Positions 1-11,650 of a stretch of 64,000 nt of DNA are shown one piece after another. Origin of the DNA: Muraenolepis orangiensis (taxonomy: Eukaryota > Chordata > Actinopteri > Gadiformes > Muraenolepididae); contig CM051001.1 of NCBI GenBank assembly GCA_027704905.1, forward strand, positions 27,306,737 to 27,370,736. The letters are read 5' to 3'. The notes under the pieces were generated by a model that had not been told where the DNA came from, did not search any database, and saw only the letters and a program-made list of their open reading frames with translations. Numbering within the stretch: the first letter of the stretch is position 1; the number at the start of each line of letters is the position of its first letter. Made by a program: the position numbers and the translations under genes.

Positions 1-137
1 TTCACACCAGGGTTAAAGGGCCACCACCTTACTACCCAGTCTATCTCCACACACTACACCATCTAGGAGGAGCAGGAGGAGGAGGAGGTAACTCCCCTCC
101 ACCTCCATAAAGGGATTATCTCTTTCAACTCCTACAC

Positions 138-1137
<1,000 letters not shown>

Positions 1138-1211
<74 letters not shown>

Positions 1212-1235
1212 TGTGTGTGTGTGTGTGTGTATGTG
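1138..1235. repeat. (TG)n microsatellite upstream of il21
   Basis: About 47 TG dimers with one TATG interruption, ending about 195 bp before the il21 TATA box. Its length is likely to be polymorphic. Confidence 0.95.
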
Positions 1236-1376
1236 ATGAATCAGCCAGCGCTGGCCACCAACCAGCGAGATTGTGACCACGAGACGGAGACAAAGTGAAA
1301 AAGTGGAAGTGTGTTGCTGGTAGTTTCCTGTCTGAAGGTGAGCTCTCTCTCTCAGTGAGAGAGGGGGAACTGCCGG

Positions 1377-1438
1377 TGGAAAAGTTAAGCGAGTTTCTGC
1401 TCTCTGGGTCTGCCGTCGTGGTGCCGCTGCTATATAAA
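1377..1438 (+). promoter_or_regulatory. il21 core promoter: NFAT-type core and TATA box
   Basis: TATATAAA lies at 1431-1438, 65 bp before the il21 start codon, which puts transcription start near 1460 and gives a 5' untranslated region of about 40 bases. TGGAAAA at 1377-1383 carries the GGAAAA core bound by NFAT, and a reversed core (TTTCC) lies near 1324. NFAT control of IL21 is established in mammals; its use here is inferred from motif and position only. Confidence 0.6.
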
Positions 1439-1502
1439 CAGGTAAGAGGGACATCCTGTCATGTACCTCATCTCCTCGGGATTCCTCCTCACATCATAAA
1501 AT

Positions 1503-2160
1503 ATGCAGCTGACGGTGTTGTTGTTGTGTTGTGTAGCGGCGGTGGTGAGGTGTGCACCGGACACAATTCTTCTCGCCAGGAAGGTGAAGGAGGCCCAGCT
1601 GCAGCTCGCCATCCTGCCAAGTGCCAAGGTATTCTTCTGTTCTGTTTTAAGTGGTTTTTTTTCAGATTTTAACAGAATTACCTATCTAGCACACCAGCAT
1701 TAACCTAGGGTTCATGTTTATCCCCTGCACCTTTGACTATGGATATACAATACTGTATATACAGTACATTGGTAACTTGCACTACCTTTGTAATTTACAC
1801 TACTGTTTATAGGGGCCACAACATATGGATATTCTAAATCTTTTTAATGGCAATTTTCAAACTTGTTTATTATATATATTATGTATTTTGTTTAGTTCTC
1901 TTTTACATAATTTATATTTTTCTGTCTTGAGGATTGTGTGAACATTTTGTTGCACTTTAAGTGTTTGTTACACTTAAATGGTATTCTGATTCTGACAATA
2001 TGTGTGTGTCCTGTCCTGACTTACTGATTTTCAGATTTCTGATTAAGATTTTGATTCTTGTTTTGCAGCATCATCTTGCAGTCAGTTCTTCATCACTGAA
2101 TATTGAGGTAAGATCTCTACTGAGACTACTGAGTCTGACATCTCCTCAGAACAGGAGATC

Positions 2161-2235
<75 letters not shown>

Positions 2236-4731
2236 CAATTATAATACATTACATTTGTAAAGCACTTTTCAAGGTTAGGTAGCAGGGGGATAATTCACTA
2301 TATTATTAATACACAGTTGATGGTCACTACTTTATTATATTTACTAACTTAAACAATGACTAAATAGTTTGATTAAGAAGTGAAACAAAAAGTGAAAAAA
2401 AAGTTTAAGGAAATATTGAGGAACTGCAGATAAGAACATCCTTCGGAAATTTTTAAGAATAATCTCAATAATCTCAAGGTACTTTTGTGAATCTGGCCCC
2501 CCGGTTAGCGACGTCAATAGGGGGTTTAAGTGAAGGCTTTGTGAGGGTTAAGTAAAGGTAAGGGGTTCATGGCAGTAGTCAGTGGAAAGGACTTTGTTTT
2601 GTCTCTACTTGTACACCAGTGAGCGTTCAGGTCAGACTCACTCAAAGTGAAAGCAGGTTTTTAGCAGAAACTGAGATGTGATTAGTAAGCAGCTCACCAG
2701 TGCCTCACCAAGAGCTCAGCTCAGCTCACACACACACACACGCGTGTGCGTGTGTGCGTGCATGCGTGCATGCGTGCATGCGTGCATGCGTGCATGTGTG
2801 TGTGTGTGTGTGTGTGTGTTGGGTGTTTCTCAGTAAAGTTTGGTTAGGAGCAGGAAATCACACAGAAACATGACTTTAGTGATCACGTCAGGACAGAAAC
2901 ACATCCTCTAAGCACCCAGTTTCTATACGTAGGAACTGAGTGCAGAGGACCGGAAAAACATACAATGAAGTACACACAGCCAACATGGTCTGATTATATT
3001 TGCTGATAGTATCGCTTTATATGCTTAGATTTGCTCAAAGTGTAGTATAGATTTATATATTTTTATACAACTGCATACCCCTGCTCACTCCCTGTTTATA
3101 CTACTCTATAAATGATTTTATACCTGTTTTAGTAGTAGTTTTTTAGTAGACTGTTTTTACATCCTTCATTTTGCCGACTAGCTCACTATATAGCCCCCTA
3201 CATTGAACTCCCTATGTAGGAGTAGGGAGTAGGGAGAAGGGAGTAGGGAGGGATTTTCGGACACAGCCAAAGACTTCCCTGGTCATGTGACGAAGGAAGG
3301 CCCTATATGTCCATCCCTGTGATGTGTAACAGGTTGTTAACGTGACCTCTCTCCCCCCTCCAGCCGGGCTGTTTTATGTCTGCTCTGCAGTGTTTCCGCG
3401 GTAACCTGAACAACCTCGCGGTCACAGGCACCACAGAGAAGAAGGCTGTAGACAGGCTCTACAGCAGCCTGTTGAACAGCAAAATGGTGAGACACACACA
3501 CACAGAGTATATATTATATTTACCTATAGACCACATATAGATCCAGATCAGTGGTCCTAACTCTCTCTCTCTCTCTGTGTCTGTAGAAAACAGCTGTGAG
3601 CTACAGAGACGAAGGCAACGCCACAGTAAGTAACTGTACACCCATTCATCGTGTACTGTCTATTGTGTATTGTCATACAGTATTAAACGCTGTTCACATA
3701 CATCCCATAATAACCTCCAGTTGTTGTGTGTGATCATCTCAGATGGCGAGCTGCTTGAGCTGTGACTCCTTTCCCAAGACGTGGGCGTTGAGTGGAGAGC
3801 TCAAACTGTTTCTTGAAAGGGTAAGAGATAGAACATGTGTTCATGTCTTAAAGACACACGCCCCAAGGGAAACCTGGTTCGATCCCCTGGTGTCGGCGGT
3901 CTACCTGTAGGCGTCCTAGTGCAGATATATGAGGTGGCAGTATCTCAGGGGGTAGAGCGGGACCCGCTCTATATAAATGTAGAAATGCAGTCCTTTATCC
4001 CCAGGCAGTGACCTACTGAACTGCTAGGAGTGCTGCCACTATCATAACATGTCATTAACATTACACTATCATAACATTGTCATTAACATTACACTATCAT
4101 AACATTGTCATTAACATTACACTATCATAACATTGTCATTAACATTACACTATCATAACATGTCATTAACATTACACTATCATAACATGTCATTAACATT
4201 ACACTATCATAACATGTCATTAACATTGCACTATCATAACATGTCATTAACATTACACTATCATAACATGTCATTAACATTACACTATCATAACATGTCA
4301 TTAACATTGCACTATCATACTTTGCTGGACTTTCTGGACTCATTACTGCACTGTATTCATGATGCTGCTGCACTACTGGCACTTTAAATGCTTTCAATAT
4401 TTTTTTTTTAAGTACATTCAACACATGTACATATCATTTAACAGTCACTTTGCTGCTCTTTTTTGGTCTATTTTTATTGTATATATTATTTGTATGGTAT
4501 TGTTTTGGAGATGTATACTGCGGGAGGGAATGGGGAGTAAGCATTCCAATGTACCCGTTGCAATTGGCCAATACAAATATCTTGTATCTTGTCTCTTGTC
4601 CCTTGTCCATCATTGCCCCCTAACCCCTACCCGCTGTAGGGGTTAGCTTAGTTTAGAATCAAAGCGTGTTTAATGACCGAGCATCTGTGGTTCCCCAGGT
4701 GATGACCGGCCTCGATGCGGCGCAGGGCTGA
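1503..4731 (+). CDS. il21: interleukin-21 (six coding exons)
   Basis: Secreted four-helix cytokine of the common gamma-chain family; in vertebrates it is made by activated T cells and acts on B, T and NK cells through IL-21R. Coding exons are 1503-1628, 2069-2107, 3364-3486, 3587-3625, 3743-3820 and 4699-4731, all GT-AG and all phase 0, giving 145 aa. Residues 1-17 form a signal peptide (hydrophobic LTVLLLCCVAAVV, cleavage likely after Cys17). The four mature cysteines are Cys58-x6-Cys65 and Cys113-x2-Cys116, the same spacing as human IL-21, whose CPSCDSYE box corresponds to CLSCDSFP here. One N-glycosylation sequon lies at Asn107. The start is the first ATG after the TATA box. The gene sits upstream of il2 in the same orientation, as in mammals. 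The short last exon (VMTGLDAAQG) is the least certain part. IL-2 was considered but the C-x2-C SCDS box points to IL-21. Confidence 0.9.
1720..1990 (+). mobile_element. LINE 3' tail remnant in il21 intron 1
   Basis: The sequence has the style of a fish LINE 3' untranslated region (TATACAGTACATT, repeated short TGCAC words, then TTGTTGCACTTTAAGTG and ATGGTATTCTGATTCTGA). No coding part is present. The assignment rests on resemblance to the 38.4-39.4 kb LINE tail and is tentative. Confidence 0.4.
2163..2233. repeat. (AAT)n trinucleotide in il21 intron 2
   Basis: About 23 AAT units lie 56 bp downstream of the exon 2 donor site. Confidence 0.95.
2724..2819. repeat. CA / GCATGCGT / TG compound repeat, il21 intron 2
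   Basis: A CA run passes into alternating CGTGTG, then five TGCATGCG units, then a TG run. This is alternating purine-pyrimidine DNA that could adopt Z form. Confidence 0.85.
3870..3990 (+). mobile_element. tRNA-derived SINE head fragment, il21 intron 5
   Basis: A B-box-like GGTTCGATCCC near 3878-3888 is followed by an A-box-like GGTGGCAGTATCTCAGGGG near 3931. The order and absence of a cloverleaf argue for scrambled SINE pieces, not a tRNA gene. Confidence 0.4.
4037..4318. repeat. 26/27-bp minisatellite, il21 intron 5
   Basis: About eleven copies of a unit built from ACTATCATAACATGTCATT. Early copies carry ATTGTC in place of ATGTC. Open frames on both strands are products of the repeat. 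Confidence 0.92.
4319..4610 (+). mobile_element. LINE 3' end fragment, il21 intron 5
   Basis: Non-coding tail running from TTTGCTGGACTTTCTGGAC to AATACAAATATCTTGTATCT. The final part (GGGAGGGAATGGGGAGTAAG) recurs at about 33876-33935 in adad1, which shows it is interspersed. It is typical of a 5'-truncated fish LINE. Confidence 0.6.
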
Positions 4732-5075
4732 GGACCAGGACCACTTCTGGACTCTTCGTCAGAGTTTCCCTGTCATGTATACGTTCTCATTTGATATTGA
4801 TATTTATTTATATTGGAGTTCAACTCCATTTCACTAGAATTTATTCTCACTATTGTGACAGATCCGCCACACTTGTGTCATAGGAACGCTTATGTATTTA
4901 TTAACTATTAAATTTATTTATTTATTTATGCAGCTATTATACAGTGATTAGTTCTTGAAGAACTTGGTATTCTCTACCGTTGATGGTATTTTATTTATTT
5001 ACATTTATTTATTTACAAGTACATTTTGTGTACTTGCTGAGAGCAAATAAATTATTTCTTCAGTAAACAACATCT
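4732..5075 (+). promoter_or_regulatory. il21: il21 3' untranslated region with AU-rich elements and poly(A) signal
   Basis: Repeated ATTTA pentamers lie at about 4800-4812 and 4890-4930 (including TTTATTTATTTATTTATG). These are the class of AU-rich element that destabilises cytokine mRNAs. A canonical AATAAA sits at 5046-5051, so the transcript probably ends near 5070. Confidence 0.7.
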
Positions 5076-5290
5076 TTTGTCTTGCTTTGAGAACACAGAC
5101 TCTATGGTAATCTAACCACTGTGTGGTGGTTTGAATTCATTACAATTCCCCACATCACAATACAACACAATTAGAATTGCTAATATATCCCTATTGCTCC
5201 TCTATTTAACAATTATTTTCATTCAGTTAAACATTGATGTCTCAACTTGTGCTCACTATGCTCAATAGGTCCCCATTTATTTTTATTTTT

Positions 5291-5582
5291 AAGTCAAGTC
5301 CAGTTTATTGTCACTTCACAGTATAATCAAGTGTAAAGCAGTGGTGAGAACATCTTATGTGCAAAACCCGACGACAGACAGCAGTTAGAAAAATAAGATA
5401 AAATAGATAAAAATTGAATACAAATTGAATAGAATAAAGATAAAATAAAAATGCAATTTATAAAATGCAATATATAGGCACAGAAAAAGAGCAATATGTA
5501 TATATTAAATCAGTGTAATAAAATATACATTGTTATATGCTATGCGCCCTTGTTCAGCAGCCTGATGGCCTGACTGTGGTCC
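5291..5582 (-). mobile_element. L2/Rex-type LINE 3' tail
   Basis: A minus-strand copy of the same tail seen at 12462, 30203 and 36040. It shares the AAGTCAAGTC terminus, TTTATTGTCACTTCACAGT, the ACGACAGACAGCAGTT block and CAGCAGCCTGATGGCCTGAC at the 5'-truncated end. Confidence 0.8.
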
Positions 5583-5716
5583 TCTACTAGTGTGAAGGTG
5601 TAACCTTGACCACCTTTTGTTATGGTACTTCTCCTTGATCATTTATACTTTCTGTTCAATGGTTGATTTGTGGCCATCGCTCTCTTGTCTCTTGGTGGTC
5701 TCATGTGTAGCTATAT

Positions 5717-5731
5717 GGCGCCCCCTGGTGG
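5717..5731 (-). promoter_or_regulatory. CTCF-like motif downstream of il21
   Basis: The minus strand reads CCACCAGGGGGCGCC, which fits the vertebrate CTCF core. Occupancy is inferred from sequence only. Confidence 0.45.
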
Positions 5732-5984
5732 AAGAGGATGACGGGTGTATGATTATTGGATCGACAATCAGTAAACCTCTTGGCCTCGCAGAGGTCACCC
5801 TAAATCTCGCGAGATGAACCTCTGCCATCCAAACTAACTGTACAACCTAAGCTAATCTACCATCTAAGCAACGTTTTGATACAGAAATGTTTAGTCGGGC
5901 TGCCACAGTAGAACACAGGTACATTGTGTGTGCTGTGTAATAGTTTACTAATTATTACATTAATTAAGTATTACTATTAACACA

Positions 5985-6265
5985 TATGTATTGGATAAAC
6001 ACAGCTAGGAGACATACACACAGACAGGAATAGACACAAACAGGGACAGGTACACAGCCAGGAATAGACACAGACAGGAATAGACACAAACAGGGACAGG
6101 TACACAGACAGGAATAGACACAGACAGGGTAAGATACACAGACAGGAATAGACACAGACAGGAATAGACACAAACAGGGACAGGTACACAGACAGGAATA
6201 TACACAGACAGGGTAAGATACACAGCCAGGAATAGACACAGACAGGGTAAGATACACAGACATAG
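5985..6265. repeat. minisatellite of ACACAGACAGGAATAGAC units
   Basis: Interleaved CAGACAGGAATAGACA, CAAACAGGGACAGGTA and CAGGGTAAGATACA subunits. All three minus-strand frames stay open, which is expected for such a repeat. Confidence 0.9.
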
Positions 6266-6412
6266 GAAGAGACAAAGACACCTATAGGCCTATGTCACAT
6301 TTCCTGCTTCCAGAACGGTAAAAATCGCAGAGGAGTGTACTCTTACTTCCGGTAGTTACCCCAGATACGTGACAAACTGTGTCCGCCTCCCCTCCTCTCT
6401 GTTATTGTAGTG

Positions 6413-6610
6413 TACCGGCTACTCAACGTCTAAACAGAGACGGCCCTACCTCAGTTTACACCATTTACCCAAAGACAAACTCCTCCGCAAGTCTCATGTG
6501 AGGCTGATGAGGAGGATGAAGGTCCCTCAGGGGTTCTCAGGGGTAGCGCGTATGTCTGCAGTTTGCACTTTGACAAGGAGAGCATATACGTCTCGAAAAG
6601 TGGGCGGAAT
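6413..6610 (+). pseudogene. THAP zinc-finger-like fragment, frameshifted
   Basis: After a pyrimidine-rich TTATTGTAG (a possible acceptor) the plus strand reads CTGYSTSKQRRPYLSLHHLP, then KDKLLRKSHVRLMRR. After a frame change it reads AYVCSLHFDKESIY. The FHxFP-KD-xxRK-W/H-xRxxRR and C-x2-HF signatures are those of the THAP C2CH finger. The aromatic residue usual in the middle is replaced and the frame breaks once. It is probably a relic of a THAP-bearing transposon or gene copy, and it is not intact. Confidence 0.45.
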
Positions 6611-6735
6611 AGGCTAATAATGTCGGGTATGTGTGTGATTAAAAGCACTGGTCCTGACCCCCACACACACTCCATCTCTCATCCGAATAGAGCCACATAA
6701 TGTCGGGTATGTGTGTGATTTAAAGCACTGGTCCC
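6611..6735. repeat. 82-bp-offset direct duplication
   Basis: The words AATGTCGGGTATGTGTGTGA and AAAGCACTGGTCC occur at about 6618-6654 and again at 6700-6733. A third, diverged copy starts at about 7066. Confidence 0.75.
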
Positions 6736-6736
6736 A

Positions 6737-7060
6737 AGTAGGGCTGGGCGATACGGACCAAAACCCGGTATTTTTAGGCTGCATCGCGATATACGATATA
6801 TATCGGTATTTTACACAAATTTGGTTTTAACTCAATGCCACAAGTATGTCACAAGCACTTTTATTTTAAGACAACTCATATTCACAAGAATAACAGGCAT
6901 TCCCTTTTAGAACATATACAGCTGCACACTACATATTAACACGTAAATGAAAAGGTACATTGAAATAATCAAAATCCATCAAATAAATTGCCTATATTAA
7001 ATACATAGGCCTACACAAAATCGCCTCCGTTATATGGCGATATATCCAGATAGAGCCACA
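6737..7060 (+). mobile_element. non-autonomous DNA element starting AGTAGGGCTGGGCGATA
   Basis: The AGGGCTGGGCGATAcGG head followed by CGATATAnCGATATATATCG is a common interspersed start in fish genomes. The body is AT-rich and non-coding, with another GGCGATATATCC block near 7036. The right end was not pinned down. Confidence 0.45.
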
Positions 7061-7360
7061 AGACACAATGTCGGGGAATTGTATGATTCGGATTTAGACT
7101 TCTTCACTGTGTGAGAGTGTTCATAGTGTTCATTCATGAAGGCCAAGGTGAATGCAATAACCCGGCACTTGGGATACGCTGCTTCAGCGATTTTTGACGG
7201 GTACTTCCGGCTTTCAACGGTGCCGTGCTATAGGCCTATTGACAGTAACGGATGGAACTATATTCTACCACCATTTGAATCTATCGTGTATAGATTCAAA
7301 ATGTATTGTCAAGTGCACAGCACAAGTGCACTTTTAGGCATGTCTTCCTAACCAGCTGTT

Positions 7361-7385
7361 TGGGGGGGGGGGGGGGGGGGGGGGG
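7361..7385. repeat. poly-G tract
   Basis: About 24 consecutive G residues. The assembled length is likely to be unreliable. Confidence 0.9.
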
Positions 7386-7436
7386 AGGGAGAGGCTTGTC
7401 CAGGTGATCACACCCACAGCCCACACACCAGACCGA

Positions 7437-7502
7437 GCGCCGAGGTCTCATGCCCCACTGCAGCTGTCGAGTCAGCTGCAGTGGAGCATGAGACCTCGGC
7501 GC
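7437..7502. repeat. 30-bp hairpin, 6-nt loop
   Basis: Left arm 7437-7466 and right arm 7473-7502 pair at 29 of 30 positions around TCGAGT. The arms include GGTCTCATG and CAGCTGCAG. Confidence 0.9.
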
Positions 7503-7779
7503 TAGCTGACAGCTGTCACACCACCGTGCAGATAGAGAGCTCACCGCACGGCTCACACACACACACACACGCACGCACGCGCACACACGCGCACACGCAC
7601 ACACAGGTGTGTCCGGTCTCCACGGGATCCTGGACTTACCAGTGACGGCGGGACGGGGGCTTTCTGAAGACCTCGCAGTGCCTTCACACGCTCACCAGCC
7701 GTAGACACACCCTACTTTACACCCCAGAAAGTACAGAGAAGTTTTTTTGTTGTTGTTGACATATTCAAGAGATGGTCTG

Positions 7780-8395
7780 ACTACAGTTCTACCCAGGGGC
7801 ATCGCTACAGGGTAGGCTAAGTAGGCAATTGCCTGGGGCCCCGAGCTGGAAGGGGGCCCCCGAGGACGACGATTATATTTAACCACTGCGACGATTCCCC
7901 CCCCCCCCCTCCCCTGTTGGGCTTCATGATGATAAACGCTCTGTCATTTCGAATAAATAGGGCGATTTAGCCTAGGGCCCCTCCCCCAAAATAGGGCGAT
8001 TTAGCCTAGGGCCCCCAGAAACTGGCTCTACTACTACTACTACTACTACTACTACTATTACTACTACTACTGCTATACTAGGCTAAATCGGGGCCTAGGC
8101 TAAATCGCCCTATTTGGGGGGGGGGGGGCCCTAGGCTAAATCGCCCTATTTGGGGGGGGGGGGGGGGCCCTAGGCTAAATCGCCCTATTTGGGGGGGGGG
8201 GCCCTAGGCTAAATCGCCCTATTTGGGGGGGGGGGGCCCTAGGGTATTATATACTTATTATATACTATATTATATATATACTATATATAATATAGTGTAT
8301 ATATAGTATATATACTAATATAATGTACTATTATATTATATACTACCCCCCCCAAAGAAAAACATAGGGCGATTTAGCCTAGGGCCCCCAGAAAC
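7780..8395. mobile_element. GGGCGATTTAGCCTAGGG inverted repeat cluster
   Basis: The word GGGCGATTTAGCCTAGGG occurs in forward sense near 7960, 7994 and 8366, and in reverse sense about five times between 8085 and 8235, each joined to a G tract. It starts with a GCAATTGCCTGGGGCCCC block like the ends of interspersed fish repeats. It looks like nested or rolling copies of one short mobile repeat, of uncertain class. Confidence 0.55.
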
Positions 8396-8397
8396 TG

Positions 8398-8564
8398 GCT
8401 CTATACTACTACTACTACTACTGCTATACTACTACTACAACTACTACTACAACTGCTACTACTACTACAACTGCTATACTACTACTACTACTGCTATACT
8501 ACTACTACTGCTATACTACTACTACTACTACACTACTACTGTTACTGCTATACTACTACTGCTA

Positions 8565-8607
<43 letters not shown>

Positions 8608-8623
8608 GCTACTACAACTGCTA

Positions 8624-8672
<49 letters not shown>
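8398..8672. repeat. (TAC)n microsatellite with TGC variants
   Basis: Imperfect TAC/CTA trinucleotide array with ACTGCTATAC interruptions. A shorter TAC run lies at 8027-8073. Confidence 0.93.
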
Positions 8673-8674
<2 letters not shown>

Positions 8675-9350
8675 GTGGTGAAGCGTCAGGGCCTTCAAGG
8701 TATTCAGAGAAGACCCTGGAAAGATGAAACAAAAAAAATCGAATTAATTGTATTAATAAAATGTAATACAATTTAATCTAATTTAATCTAATTTAAATAA
8801 AATGAAAAAATGAGAATGGTATCTGTGTTGTTATCTGTTATATTACAATGTTACGTTGATTTGTTTGTCTTTCTCGGTCCATGCACGACGCATTTGAGTG
8901 GTTTTGTGTTGGAAAAACAATGCAACCAATCAGATATTTTTCTAGGTTGCTGGGAAGAATATCCTTCAACCAAAGTATTCCCGATGACTTTGGCCATTAG
9001 ACTGAATGAGAGCGTACGTTTGGATTGACAATTTGATCAACCAATCATATAGTGATTTGTAGCCAATGGGCGTATTCTTTCAGATTTCCCCACAGCTCAA
9101 TAGGGAGCTAGAAGGTCTACTGGCTGGAGCGAGAGTGGATCTAGCGTAGTGCTAGGTTTTTTCTACGTAGGATTTTACGTCAAAATGGCGAAGGCGAAGA
9201 TGATGGGCTGTTACTTCACTACATGGACACTGCTTTACCAACTATGGTACACTTGGAAATTGGCTGCGACAATCTTATCTGCCTAAATGAGATAAGGCAT
9301 AAAGTGATAAAGCGGGGGGTGGAGGTCTACAGCAGGGGTTCCCAAAGAAA
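8673..9350. other. non-coding stretch, no feature recognised
   Basis: AT-rich sequence with CCAATCAGA and CCAATCATA words. A lone CAGGGGTTCCCAAA near 9332 resembles a hAT terminus. No coding frame of known family was found. Confidence 0.4.
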
Positions 9351-9357
9351 CTAAACT

Positions 9358-9416
9358 AAATAAACCACATCAAGAGGATTCTGAAATCTTCAGAATCCTC
9401 TTGATGTGGTTTATTT
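9358..9416. repeat. perfect 28-bp inverted repeat, 3-nt loop
   Basis: Left arm 9358-9385 and right arm 9389-9416 are exact reverse complements (core CACATCAAGAGGATTC), separated by ATC. It sits 80 bp before the Gypsy element and 15 bp after a hAT-like CAGGGGTTCCC terminus. Confidence 0.9.
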
Positions 9417-9773
9417 ATTTTTTATTTTATTATTATTATTATTAATTTATTTTTATCATTTGTATTATTATTATTATTGTTAATAATAACGTGAGTGTGT
9501 GGTGGAACGTTATGGGAACATAATTCACTGTTTGTATTTAGTGTGTGTTGCACCACGGACCGGTTAGAGTGCGTACCGTGTTGTTGTTGTTGTTGTTGTT
9601 GTAGTTTGGCTAGTTGGAGTAGCAAGTAGCAGATGTGTTTCCCCTGTTGTGAAACTTAAATGGAAAATAAAGTGTGGAGTTCCATACTAAACACGCCGCC
9701 TCCGACTCCCATTCATCGGCTCTACACTGGTGACCCCGACGTTTTCGAGATAGATTCCGAAGACATAGTGAAC

Positions 9774-10464
9774 ATGGCTGATCGCGATGTTTATATTAAA
9801 CTGCCGGAGTTTTGGGAACATGCCGCTACAGCGTGGTTCGCACACGTGGAGGCACACTTTGCCTGCCGCCAGGTTCGTGACGAGGACCTGAAGTATTTTC
9901 ACGTGGTGGCGGCGCTGGGGAGCTCCACGTCGTTCCCGGTTGGTCGGTTTTGTCGCGGATCCCCCACGCCACGGCAAATATGAGGCGATTAAAGCCCTTC
10001 TCCTTAAGACATTTAGCTTATCTGCTAAGGAGAGGGCACGCCAGATTCTGGATATTCAGAGTTTGGGGGACAGCAAGCCGTCCCAGCTCATGGAGAAGAT
10101 GCTGAATCTGCTGGGGGGGGAGGATCCCCGGATTTTGTTCGTGGAGACGTTCCTGCTCCACTTGCCGCCCCGGGTTCAGACGGCGCTGGCCAACACGACC
10201 ATTACTGAACCCCACGCCCTGGCTGAGGAGGCTGACCATTTTTTCCTGGCGACCCAGCAGCCCGGTGCAGATGTGCTAGCTGCAACGCTCAGTGCTCCCT
10301 CGCCGGTTAGGAGGGCTTGGGGGGAGCAGACCGCGGCGGTTCCAGGCCGGCGTGGGGACGCAGGAGAATGTTTTTACCACGCGTGGTTCGGGGCCAAGGC
10401 GAAGAAGTGCATCGCTCCCTGCAGCTACAAGCCTCCGGGAAATGAGAGGGCCGGCGCTCGGTAG
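9774..10464 (+). pseudogene. Gypsy gag remnant
   Basis: From the ATG at 9774 the frame shows KLPEFWEHAATAWFAHVEAH, the typical start of metazoan Gypsy capsid, then shifts frame near 9940-9960. The capsid continues with a YEAIKALLLKTF and HLPPRVQTALA region to about residue 110 of the second frame. A Cys-His zinc knuckle is not visible. It is non-functional as read because of the frameshift. Confidence 0.8.
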
Positions 10465-10811
10465 TGGCCCTGAGCGTTGGCGGCACGAGCGGGCTGCTCT
10501 TCGTTAGCGGGCTGCTCTTCGTTAGCGACAGTGTCTCGGGAAGCCGGTTTCTCTGTGACACGGGCGCTCAGCGGAGCGTGTTTCCTGCGTCGAGGGAGGA
10601 CGTTGCTCGAGGGGGGCACGGACCGCAGTTGACGACAGCTAATGGCAGCCCCATCCGCACTTATGGCGTGAGGCCGATGTGTTTATGTGTTGGGGGGCAG
10701 CGGTTCAACTGGGATTTCGTCATAGCAGACATTTCTTTTCCCCTCCTTGGGGCAGATTTTTTTATGTGCTCACGGGCTCCTGGTGGACGTTGGAAACAAA
10801 CGCTTGGTTGA
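10464..10811 (+). pseudogene. Gypsy aspartic protease remnant
   Basis: The frame carries RFLCDTGAQRSVFPAS (the D-T-G-A active site) and later FPLLGADFF, the second conserved strand of retroviral-type aspartic proteases. It ends in a stop near 10811. A part that would lead into reverse transcriptase is missing. Confidence 0.8.
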
Positions 10812-10969
10812 TGCCTTGACGTTTTCCTCCCTTGTGTGTATGCTTGGCAAAGCGGTGTACAACGGGCTGTCAGGTTCGCTGTCGGGTGCGGACAAGTACC
10901 TCAGGTTGTTGGCCGAGTTCCCGGACCTGACGCAGCCCACTTTATCTGCGCCCACCACCAAAGCATGGG

Positions 10970-11650
10970 GTGGAGCTCCAGGCCCTGAAGGGGGCTGATG
11001 TGGGGCTGCGCCTGGAGGATGTGGTTTTCGGCGACGCAGGCGTTGCTCTCCTGTGTGACGTCTCCAACGGGCCAGCCGCGCCCGGTCGTTCCCACCAGCT
11101 GGAGGCTGGCAACGGTCAGCCGCTGAGGGTTCCAGGGGATTTCCTCCCCAACGCATCGGCCCCCTGGTCGGCGACGGCCCAGCGAGTTTTCCTGCAGGAC
11201 GCCGCTAAGGTTTTTGCTCCGATCCCCACTGCTCAGCACGGCACTCAGGTGTCCCGGGTTCCCGTGGGGCTTCGCTCAGCGGAGCACGTGTTCATCCGGC
11301 ACGACGCTCACAGAGGCCCCCTGCAGCCTCCTTACGACGGGCCTTTCCGGGTTTTGGAACACGGGGGCAAGCACTTGGTGGTTGACCTGGGTGGCAAAGC
11401 TGAGCACGTCTCGGTGGACCGGGTGAAGGCTGCTCACCTGGACTTGGACCAGCCGGTGGTGCTGGCACGGCCTCCGCGACGGGGTCGCCCCCCGGCCTTG
11501 ACCCCTGTCACCGAATTGGGGCCTGCGGTTCCGGTCCCACCTCTCCCAACGGCCGCCCCTGTAGAGGTCGCCTCCCCGGCTCCCGTTCTCCGGAGTCGTG
11601 GTGGTCGGCCTGTCGTTCCTCCCCACCGCACGGACTTTGTGTATGGGTGA
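10970..11650 (+). pseudogene. Gypsy integrase C-terminal remnant
   Basis: The second half reads HVFIRHDAHRGPLQPPYDGP, FRVLEHGG and VSVDRVKAAHLDLD, the typical chromatin-facing tail of fish Gypsy integrases, followed by a proline-rich end. The first half resembles no integrase core (no HHCC or D,D-35-E), so the catalytic domain is deleted. Confidence 0.8.
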
